DNA of 15,090 nt from Candidatus Moraniibacteriota bacterium (GTDB lineage Bacteria; Patescibacteriota; Minisyncoccia; CAIUEV01; JAHKAQ01). How positions within the stretch are numbered: the stretch's first letter is position 1; the number at the start of each line of letters is the position of its first letter. The DNA lies in assembly GCA_014729445.1 (NCBI GenBank), contig WJJX01000017.1:1-15090 (forward strand). Direction: 5' to 3'. The notes under the pieces were generated by a model. The model did no database searches. It worked only from the letters and a program-made list of their open reading frames with translations, and had not been told where the DNA came from. Made by a program: the position numbers and the translations under genes. This document shows positions 6,674-13,169 of the stretch, in pieces.

Positions 6674-8337
6674 TGTGGCCTAGAGCCTTTTTACATCCAA
6701 TGTATGGAGCGAGGGCGGCTATCCGTTGGCTCCTCCGCGACGACTTCAACGACACCCTGGCCGCCGGGAATGTGGATGGCACGCCGGCGACGCCTGGGCC
6801 GGGGACGCGGGCGGTTACAGATACCGACGGGGATGCGCTGAGTATCGGCAGTGGGGTATTGCAGTTTTCCAATTCCAACGACACGTGGGGCGACCCTGGC
6901 TATTGGTTGGATGCAATAACCCGCGCAGCTGGCCGAGCTATGTTTGTGCGCCTGACGCCGAACGTTACTAACAGGTCAATGACGGTAGGGTTTGACACAA
7001 ATCAGGCATCGTTGGCACGCGAGGGTATTCTGTTTCAGAATGACGGAACACTCTATCCACGCATCAACAATACAAACGGTCCAGCTGTGGCAACGTATAC
7101 CGTCGCCGAAACTACCCTCGCGTTTGTCTTACGTTCGGCGGGATTTTACCTGTTCAGATATGCGAGTGGTGTGTGGACGCTACTTTACATTGTGTCGGCT
7201 GGGACTGACGCAACCATTTATCCGGCGATAGCTCCGGAGGGACAATCGCCGGCTGTCAGTTTTATCCGCATCCCCGAAGCCCTCATCATCCCCGACCTCC
7301 TCGCCTACGACACGCTCACCCGCGCCGATTCCGACTCTCTCGGCAGCACGGAGACGACCGGGCCAGAGTCGCAAACCGTAGAGGCGCGTGCGTGGAGCGT
7401 GATTGGCGGAGATCCGGATATCGTGAGCAACGCGATAACGGGCGGGGACGCGCAGAGCAACCTTCTGCCCGACAATAACGCGGTATCGGACGTGGACACC
7501 GAGGCAGATGCGACGACGGGATATAGCAATTACGGCGCGCCTACAACGTTCGAAAGCACGGCAGCGGGTACGCCAGGGGTTGGATCGTATCATTTCCACA
7601 TTGTAGGTGATGCGAACGAGGGTTTCCGGGACTATGATAACTCCTGGACGATTGGCGTACTGTATATGTTGCGCTATCGAATAAAAGTTGCCAGCGGATC
7701 AGTGACAATGATCATGTATTCCTCTGGCGGTGATGCAGCGTCACTGGGTACCAGCGATCACTCTAACGCCGCATACGAAGAACATAGGATACTGGGCGCA
7801 GCAAAGACCGCTACAGGTGGTGTGATCTGCAGGTGCGACGGTGGTGCGGCTGAATACTATGTTGACGATATGGAACTAGTACCATGCCACGCCGCATACA
7901 TCAACCCTGGCGAGGCGGACGTACAGATCGTCGCCAGCCTCACCACGCCCGCCGCTGGCACTGACCCATTCGGCCTTATCCTCCGACGCGACGGTGCGAC
8001 GATGTGGCTGGTGGAAATCACGCCGGGCACGGCTGGCACCGATCTGCGTCTAGTGGAGCTTAACGACGGTGTACGCACAGAGCGCGCAACCGCTGACATC
8101 GACCCGACTGCTGGCACGCAGATTGAGATTCAGGTCAGTTGTAACGGATTTGACATCGACGTGTTTGTCGACGACTCGGAAGAGTTGTCCTACGCCTCGG
8201 CCACAGTCGGCCAGTCTAACACGCAGTTCGGTTGGTTCGACTCGGCCGAGGGGAATTCGACACTGGACGACATTCAGATCATGGATAAATCCGGCACCGT
8301 CTACAACGATCTGCTGGACCGCTACATACAGGAGTAG
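6673..8337 (+). CDS. Lectin-like surface protein with nested carbohydrate-binding domain
   Basis: The 554-residue product begins with an ATG overlapping the previous TAA by 1 nt, with GAAGGGA (6664-6670) upstream. It reads as two concanavalin/LamG-like beta-sandwich domains. The first (about 23-205) opens with 'DDFNDTLA'; the second opens with 'AYDTLTRADSDSLGSTETTG' (211-230). The second appears to be interrupted by about 148 residues (259-406, with 'SNLLPDNNAVSDVD' and 'YYVDDMELVP') resembling a CBM4/9-type jelly roll, after which the sandwich resumes at 'INPGEADVQIVASL' and ends near 537. Similar domains occur in phage tail, head-fibre and receptor-binding proteins and bind glycans. GC content is higher than in the head genes. 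It may be a receptor-binding or head-decoration protein; the position among head genes leaves both open. Confidence 0.75.
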   Translation: MWPRAFLHPMYGARAAIRWLLRDDFNDTLAAGNVDGTPATPGPGTRAVTDTDGDALSIGSGVLQFSNSNDTWGDPGYWLDAITRAAGRAMFVRLTPNVTNRSMTVGFDTNQASLAREGILFQNDGTLYPRINNTNGPAVATYTVAETTLAFVLRSAGFYLFRYASGVWTLLYIVSAGTDATIYPAIAPEGQSPAVSFIRIPEALIIPDLLAYDTLTRADSDSLGSTETTGPESQTVEARAWSVIGGDPDIVSNAITGGDAQSNLLPDNNAVSDVDTEADATTGYSNYGAPTTFESTAAGTPGVGSYHFHIVGDANEGFRDYDNSWTIGVLYMLRYRIKVASGSVTMIMYSSGGDAASLGTSDHSNAAYEEHRILGAAKTATGGVICRCDGGAAEYYVDDMELVPCHAAYINPGEADVQIVASLTTPAAGTDPFGLILRRDGATMWLVEITPGTAGTDLRLVELNDGVRTERATADIDPTAGTQIEIQVSCNGFDIDVFVDDSEELSYASATVGQSNTQFGWFDSAEGNSTLDDIQIMDKSGTVYNDLLDRYIQE

Positions 8338-8339
8338 AG

Positions 8340-8888
8340 ATGCGACGATTTTGGTTTTTCACAAGCGATGACGGCGGGCGGCCTCATTTCCCGGTTGGCG
8401 TTGTACCGCGCAAGGCGTCCTACGTTTGCCCATTCACACTGCTGGGCGAGACGGCGGGCCATGCACACCTCAAGATTGGATCACACGCACGGCCCGATGC
8501 CCGGCTGAGTGGGGACGGGGCGCTGCATTTCCACGACCTGATTCAGCACGCGGGGACGTGGTACACCTTTACGGAGGGCGCGGCGAATCACGAGCACACC
8601 GTACCCGACTCGCCAAGCTGGCAGCTGATGTGCGCCACGCTGCGAGATGAAGACGTGGCGGCCTGCACAGCGGACCCGCAAATGTTCAATGTGGGGGAGA
8701 TCGTAGAAGGCGAGCTTTCCACCGAGCAGTGGAGCGGGACCGAGCAGACGACTTGGACGAATCGAATGAGAGCAGGTCTATACCTCAACCTTCCAGCAAT
8801 CATCAACAGCAACCTGCGATTCGTGAAATGGCTGCTGGGCATTGCTGGTCTAGAAGGTTCTGAGCGAGGATACAGGTGTCCAGAGTAA
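8340..8888 (+). CDS. Histidine-rich 182-residue protein, unknown function
   Basis: The ATG at 8340 follows the previous stop by 2 nt, with AGGAG (8329-8333) upstream. The protein has many histidines, often in pairs or H-x-H form (GHAHLKIGSHA, LHFHDLIQH, NHEHTV), plus a few cysteines, which suggests metal binding as in some phage tail-fibre tips; this is inferred, not shown. The C-terminal third (about 125-165) reads helical, with 'NLRFVKWLLGIAG' near the end. I see no signal peptide. It lies between a lectin-like protein and a glycoside hydrolase and shares their high GC, so it probably belongs to the same surface cassette. Confidence 0.7.
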   Translation: MRRFWFFTSDDGGRPHFPVGVVPRKASYVCPFTLLGETAGHAHLKIGSHARPDARLSGDGALHFHDLIQHAGTWYTFTEGAANHEHTVPDSPSWQLMCATLRDEDVAACTADPQMFNVGEIVEGELSTEQWSGTEQTTWTNRMRAGLYLNLPAIINSNLRFVKWLLGIAGLEGSERGYRCPE

Positions 8889-9673
8889 GGGTCTTAGCCT
8901 ACACGGGATTGACTCTTCTTCTACCCTCATGTGCGTCACAGGTCGAGGTGCAAAGGGTGTACCTTCCTGTGGTTAACTATCCTCCGTTTGGCGGCCACGG
9001 GGTAGGAACGACGTATGATGATTTTGAGGTTGCCTACAATCTTGGCGCAGATTGGGTGTACAATTGGGGAATCCCTGAAGACGTACCGTGGGGACTGTAC
9101 CCCGCGGCTATGGTCTGGTGTACGACGATCCCGAAAGGGCTAGAGGGCTATCCGGTTATTCTGTGGGGAAATGAGCCAGATATTGCCTCCCAGTGCAACA
9201 AAAGCCCACAGGAGTACGCGGACTTTTGGAATGAGAACGTGGGCGCTTATGGGGATACGTACAATGTCGCACCTGCAGTTGCCCATGTCGAGTGGTTAGA
9301 GGAGTTCTTGCCTCTACTTAGCGTAGCTCCTGACGCAATCTCTGTCCATTGCTATGGGCACGATGGTGGGCCTGATTGCAAGGGATTTATCACTCAGTTC
9401 AGGACCTTCGGGTATCCCGTCATTGTCTCCGAGTGGGCATGGATAGGGACAGATCCACAAGAGGCAGCAGACTATATCGTTGATATGATGGCATGGTTTG
9501 ATGCTAACCGGGACTGGATCATCGCGGACGCCTACTTTCAGGCTCGATATGAAGGGACCGAACCTTGGGCTTTTGGGCCTGAGTACAATACCTCCCTTGT
9601 GGATTGGGAGAGGGGCGATCTTACGCCGCAGGGGCGCGCCTTTCGTTCGATGGCAATTGTGGTGACGCAATAG
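8876..9673 (+). CDS. Secreted lipoprotein-like glycoside hydrolase (Asl1/GH128-like)
   Basis: The product (265 residues) probably hydrolyses a beta-glucan-type polysaccharide outside the cytoplasm. The N-terminus (1-19) is a short signal peptide with basic residues, a leucine-rich core and LPSC as a lipobox (C19; Pro at -2 is atypical). 'VYLPVV' follows, then a TIM-barrel-like domain of the Glyco_hydro_cc (Asl1-like, GH128) type: 'GADWVYNWG' (57-65), 'ILWGNEPDIAS' with E100 as likely acid/base, 'ISVHCYGHD' (155-163), and 'VIVSEWAWIG' with E186 as likely nucleophile. The GTG at 8876 overlaps the previous gene by 13 nt and has GAGGA (8866-8870) 5 nt upstream. A signal-bearing hydrolase among virion genes is unusual: it could be exported to remodel the host surface, or be a captured host gene used as a depolymerase. 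Confidence 0.8.
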   Translation: MSRVRVLAYTGLTLLLPSCASQVEVQRVYLPVVNYPPFGGHGVGTTYDDFEVAYNLGADWVYNWGIPEDVPWGLYPAAMVWCTTIPKGLEGYPVILWGNEPDIASQCNKSPQEYADFWNENVGAYGDTYNVAPAVAHVEWLEEFLPLLSVAPDAISVHCYGHDGGPDCKGFITQFRTFGYPVIVSEWAWIGTDPQEAADYIVDMMAWFDANRDWIIADAYFQARYEGTEPWAFGPEYNTSLVDWERGDLTPQGRAFRSMAIVVTQ

Positions 9674-9691
9674 GGAGCGAGTGAGGACTAG

Positions 9692-10017
9692 ATGGCACTG
9701 ACACCAGAAATCCAGAGCGCGATAGACGGCGTGTCTACCACCATCCCCGACTTGGTGCGGCAGAGCACGCGAGTGCAGCATCCATACGCGTGTTCTACGA
9801 TGGCGATGTGGGCACGCCGTCGTCGTACCGTGAGCGAGGTCCACAAACCGTGAGGAGACGTCCCTGCACAACGGGACGTTGCTGGGAAACCGGTACGGTG
9901 GTCTGGAGATGAGCCATTCGATTGGATGGACGGTAGCTCACAATGCCTGATCCCCAGGTTGTCGTAGTGACGGAAGAGTTCGCACCTCAGTGTTATGCCT
10001 ATTCAACTTGGGCGTGA
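9692..10017 (+). pseudogene. Frameshifted remnant of a surface-protein gene
   Basis: An ORF starting at ATG 9692 with GAGGA (9683-9687) encodes 'MALTPEIQSAIDGVSTTIPD' and on to 'RVQHPYA', then loses protein character and stops at 9853. From 9790 the next frame reads 'VFYDGDVGTPSSYRER'. From about 9840 the third frame reads 'REETSLHNGTLLGNRYGG' and 'LEMSHSIGWTVAHNA', stopping at 9950. From 9943 the second frame again gives 'MPDPQVVVVTEEFAPQCY', ending in 'STWA' at the TGA at 10015-10017. Together these read like one continuous protein broken by about three single-base changes. It is either a decaying gene or a patch of sequencing or assembly indels. If intact, the 53-residue ORF 9692-9853 would be the only product. 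Confidence 0.5.
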
Positions 10018-10069
10018 ACCGAGATCGTACAGTAGACATACTCGATTTAGCCTACGTTGGCTATTAAGT

Positions 10070-10098
10070 TTGCGAAGTTTCTTATATCGTGATATAAT
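10070..10098 (+). promoter_or_regulatory. Promoter of the protease-capsid operon with shared palindrome
   Basis: TTGCGA (10070-10075), a 17-bp spacer and TATAAT (10093-10098), with TG at 10090-10091 as an extended -10. TATATC-GT-GATATA (10083-10096) is a perfect palindrome overlapping the -10 and matches the one at 3301-3312 in sequence and register. Transcription would start near 10105, giving a leader of about 15 nt. A weak hairpin TAGCC/GGCTA lies just upstream (10048-10063). Confidence 0.75.
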
Positions 10099-10119
10099 TG
10101 GGTGAACATGGAGGTTAAT

Positions 10120-11565
10120 ATGCCATATTTTATAGACAATGTCAATGGGATGTACTGTGTAAGAAAGGGAGAAGAAGGCGATCCCGGTCAGATTATCAAG
10201 TGCCACAAAACCAAATCTGAAGCCTCCGATCACCTTAAAGCCCTCTATGCCAACGTCTCCGATGCCAAAAGCGTCATTGGTGACAACATCTCCGGCAATC
10301 TCGCTCACGATGGGGATGGGCGCACCCCCAACCGAGAGGATCTCATGGGGAAAAAGTGCAAGTGTCCCGAATGCGGCAAGGAAATCTCCATCAAGGCGGA
10401 TGAGAAATGTGGGGAGAGAAAGTGCCCTGAGTGCGAGGCCAAGATGGGGGATAAGGACGAGAAGGATGATAAGGGTGATAAGAACGATAAGGATGACAAG
10501 AAATCCATCCCGGACACCTTCACCTCTTACAAATCAGGCGATACTTGGCGATGGTATGCGGTGAGCAACGTTGCTGTAGAGGATCGCGAAGGAGAAATCA
10601 TCACCGAGAAGGCGTATGATGACGCCATTGCCCATGCCTACAAAACCGGGGACTTTGGCGAACTGGATCTTGTTCACGTGGATGGGACCGATGTGGGTTC
10701 CTGTGACTTGATGACCAGAGTTGGCCCCCTGCTCATCGAGGGTGGGGAATGGTACACGGACGAACGCTCATCCAAGGTCCGTGAGGTTGTAACGTCCAGT
10801 GGTGATGAGGCAGTATCCATCAAATTCAGGTACGATCCCAAGCAATTTGATGGTCGTAAATATCTAGGTGGGATTCAAATTCTCAAGCGGACTATTCTCC
10901 CCAGAGAGTTGGCCGCGAGTGTGGGGACGGCAATAGCGGCTGCCCCAGGAGGACAAATGAAGGGCATTGACGAGAGAACGAAGGAAGCCCTGATCGACTA
11001 TGGGCTGACCGAGGATCAGATTGTCGCCCTCGCAGACGCGCAGAAGGATGTATCTGGAGACGTGAAACAGAAACGAAGTCTGCTTGAGGTGATCAAGAGT
11101 GCCCTGGGCCTGTCGGAATCTGAAGAGGAGCCCAAGGAGGTGGAAACTCCCCAAACCGAGGAAAAGACCCAGGAAGATGAGATTGATGGTGATGTCGAGC
11201 AATCTATCCTTAAAGCACGAGATGCAATCTCGTCTATTGCGATGGAGTCTGCGATGGAGGCGACCAAGGCTGTGATCACTGAGGCCCTGAACCCCATCCT
11301 GACCTACATTGAAGCGGACAAGTCGTGGAAAGAGGACATCGAGAAGCGGGTAAACGAAGCAGGAAAATCAGTGGAAACCAAGGTACTGGAACGGTTGAGC
11401 GAGCTTCCCCAGGCGGCAAAGGTCCGCCCCACGGAAGTGAGCGCCAATGAGGTAGCTCCCACCGAGGAAGTTGCCCCATCGACCACCCAGTCCTTTGCCA
11501 AGAGCCTAGTCGCTGACATTGAACGGGTCGTCAACGACAGAGTAAAAGGCCATTACCAAGTCTGA
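10120..11565 (+). CDS. Prohead protease-scaffold fusion with zinc ribbon
   Basis: The 481-residue product lies directly before the capsid gene. Parts in order: an N-terminal 'MPYFIDNVNGMYCVRKG' module (1-45) seen in phage proteins of this kind; a zinc-ribbon-like set C80, C82, C85, C97, C102, C105; a Lys/Asp linker (109-128); a protease-like domain (about 135-285) with 'VEDREGEIITEKAYDDAI', H186 in 'LVHVDGTDVG' and S233 in 'EAVSIKF', matching the H...S pattern of HK97/XkdF-type prohead proteases; and a long acidic, helical C-terminus (about 310-481) typical of a scaffold. It would cleave and shape the prohead. The third catalytic residue is not identified. The ATG at 10120 is preferred over the GTG at 10102 because GGAGG (10110-10114) is 5 nt upstream. 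Confidence 0.78.
   Translation: MPYFIDNVNGMYCVRKGEEGDPGQIIKCHKTKSEASDHLKALYANVSDAKSVIGDNISGNLAHDGDGRTPNREDLMGKKCKCPECGKEISIKADEKCGERKCPECEAKMGDKDEKDDKGDKNDKDDKKSIPDTFTSYKSGDTWRWYAVSNVAVEDREGEIITEKAYDDAIAHAYKTGDFGELDLVHVDGTDVGSCDLMTRVGPLLIEGGEWYTDERSSKVREVVTSSGDEAVSIKFRYDPKQFDGRKYLGGIQILKRTILPRELAASVGTAIAAAPGGQMKGIDERTKEALIDYGLTEDQIVALADAQKDVSGDVKQKRSLLEVIKSALGLSESEEEPKEVETPQTEEKTQEDEIDGDVEQSILKARDAISSIAMESAMEATKAVITEALNPILTYIEADKSWKEDIEKRVNEAGKSVETKVLERLSELPQAAKVRPTEVSANEVAPTEEVAPSTTQSFAKSLVADIERVVNDRVKGHYQV
10450..10503 (+). repeat. Low-complexity GATAAG repeat coding a Lys/Asp linker
   Basis: The DNA repeats GATAAG-like units (AAG, GAT, GAC, GAG codons) and encodes residues 111-128 of the protease-scaffold, almost only D and K with a few E, G and N. 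It separates the zinc-ribbon-like region from the protease domain and probably varies in length between relatives. Confidence 0.7.
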
Positions 11566-11586
11566 CCCACTTGGGGGAGAATATAA

Positions 11587-13080
11587 ATGAGTGAAGAGTT
11601 TGATCTCAGTAAGGTAATGACGCCGGAATTCGGCGCTGCGATGGGTCAGGCAATTGGTAAGGCTGTTACCAATGCGCTGGCTGACAAGGGGATGTTGGGG
11701 CAGAAGGCGACGGTTACTGACCCACCCCCGTACAATCAGATTCACGGACATGGTTCACTGTTCGGTACGCCACAGGTAGGGATTGATCGTGAAGTAATCA
11801 GTGCCATGATGACCTTCCGTGGGTTGGGTAGCGCCCTCCCGTTGGAAGGAGTTCGAACCCTGGAGCAGTTCCTGCCCTTTATCACTGGGGTTGACGAAAC
11901 TTCGTCCACCGAGCGTTCGACCGAGTGTGGGGACTGCATCAGCGGTGAGACCGAAGCGTGCGTCCAGCACTTTCCAACCGGTCTCATCTGTCGCGAAACA
12001 AAGTCCATCAAGATCCAACGTGCTATCGAACGTCTGAACAACGGCGATATCGATCTTCAGCTTCTCAACGAGCAGCTTGGTTCCGATAGCCCCTGGCACC
12101 CTGGCTGGTCCCCAAGCTCCGCCAACGACATCATGCAAATCTATGCGGCCTGGGCGCTGCTGTTTGAGCTTCCTCCGCTGTTTGCCAATAAGTTGACCCC
12201 GATGGTGTGGACAGGGAACCCGACCAATAACAACGGCAATGCCTATCGAGAGTTCCGTGGGCTGGACTTGCTCATTAACACCGGGTTTGTGGACGCCTAC
12301 ACCAATACGACCTGCCCCGCGTTGGACTCTGATGTCAAGGACTATAACTACCAGGACGTCCTAACTGGTTCTCCACGCACTTTCTATGAGTACCTGGAAA
12401 TGGCTCACTGGTACGTGTATAACAACGCCGAGGGTCAGGGACTCCTCCCTGTCGAATGGGCAGTGGTTATGCGTCCTGCCCTGTGGCAGCTGGTGAGTTC
12501 GACCATCCCGGTGCAGTCTATCGTTGCTGCCCTTCTCAACACGACCATCCCCACGTCCTACCAGATCAACATCAACGGCATGGATGTCCTTCAGGAGCGT
12601 CGTCAGTACCGAGAGTCCATGATGATTCCTCTCAACGGGATGAATGTCCCGGTTATCCTAGACCACGGTATCACTGAGCTGAACAACGCCACGGACGCCA
12701 ACCTGAACCCTGGGGAATACGCATCGGACGTTTATATCGTCCCCATGCGCTACCTGGGCAATCGAGAAGCCCTCAAGATCCAGCATAAGGACTATCGCTT
12801 TATCACCGAGGAAATCCGCGCCACGGATGGTCTGCTTGGTAACTTTTACCGTCCCAGCCCCGATGGGCGATTCTCCTGGAGCCTCGTCACGGATGGGCCT
12901 TGCTTCAAGATTCAAGCGGAGATTGAGCCAAGGTTGCTACTGAAAACCCCTCAACTGGCTGCGAGAATCCAGAATGTCAAGTACGTCCCGATGCAGCATA
13001 TCCGTGAGCCTGGGTTCGATAGCCCCTACAGGTTCAAAGGGGGAGTCTCAACTCGCGGTGCCACCTATTATTACCATTAG
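11587..13080 (+). CDS. Major capsid protein
   Basis: The 497-residue product follows the protease-scaffold after 21 nt, with GGGGGAG (11573-11579) 7 nt before the ATG. The N-terminus (1-45) is helical and could be the part removed by the protease. The remainder is rich in strands and aromatic residues, as expected for an HK97-fold shell protein, with 'LPLEGVRTLEQFLPFITGV' near 84-102, a long helix region 'SSANDIMQIYAAWALLFELPP', and a C-terminal 'YVPMQHIREPGFDSPYRFKGG'. A cysteine group (C114, C117, C125, C135) could bind metal or form disulfides. The call rests mainly on position and size, since capsid sequences diverge fast. It uses the promoter at 10070. Confidence 0.82.
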   Translation: MSEEFDLSKVMTPEFGAAMGQAIGKAVTNALADKGMLGQKATVTDPPPYNQIHGHGSLFGTPQVGIDREVISAMMTFRGLGSALPLEGVRTLEQFLPFITGVDETSSTERSTECGDCISGETEACVQHFPTGLICRETKSIKIQRAIERLNNGDIDLQLLNEQLGSDSPWHPGWSPSSANDIMQIYAAWALLFELPPLFANKLTPMVWTGNPTNNNGNAYREFRGLDLLINTGFVDAYTNTTCPALDSDVKDYNYQDVLTGSPRTFYEYLEMAHWYVYNNAEGQGLLPVEWAVVMRPALWQLVSSTIPVQSIVAALLNTTIPTSYQININGMDVLQERRQYRESMMIPLNGMNVPVILDHGITELNNATDANLNPGEYASDVYIVPMRYLGNREALKIQHKDYRFITEEIRATDGLLGNFYRPSPDGRFSWSLVTDGPCFKIQAEIEPRLLLKTPQLAARIQNVKYVPMQHIREPGFDSPYRFKGGVSTRGATYYYH

Positions 13081-13083
13081 GCA

Positions 13084-13112
13084 TTGACAAAACAGTCAAC
13101 CTGTGGTATAAT
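13084..13112 (+). promoter_or_regulatory. Near-perfect promoter of the homing endonuclease gene
   Basis: TTGACA (13084-13089), a 17-bp spacer and TATAAT (13107-13112), with TG at 13104-13105. It begins 4 bp after the capsid stop codon. The -35 forms one arm of an inverted repeat, TTGAC (13084-13088) and GTCAA (13095-13099), that could be an operator. Transcription would start near 13119. Confidence 0.88.
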
Positions 13113-13125
13113 GGCTCTATAAAAG

Positions 13126-13146
13126 GGAGGGGCGTAGTGCCCCTCC
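13126..13146 (+). promoter_or_regulatory. Strong hairpin at the 5' end of the endonuclease mRNA
   Basis: GGAGGGGC (13126-13133) and GCCCCTCC (13139-13146) form a perfect 8-bp stem around GTAGT. It would begin a few nt after the transcription start. No U-tract follows, so it is not a standard terminator. It may protect the mRNA 5' end or limit translation, and it folds away a GGAGGGG that could otherwise act as a false ribosome site for the GTG at 13137. Confidence 0.65.
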
Positions 13147-13169
13147 TAATCAAAAGAAAGGATGGAGCC

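Noticed and set aside
9858..9879. Inverted repeat ACGTCCC/GGGACGT as a terminator
   Set aside because: No U-tract follows and it lies inside protein-like sequence of the broken gene.
10048..10063. TAGCC/GGCTA hairpin as terminator of the upstream operon
   Set aside because: A 5-bp stem without a clear U-tract; chance occurrence is likely.
13137..13169. Earlier GTG start for the homing endonuclease
   Set aside because: It lies inside the leader hairpin and lacks a usable ribosome site, while ATG 13170 has one.
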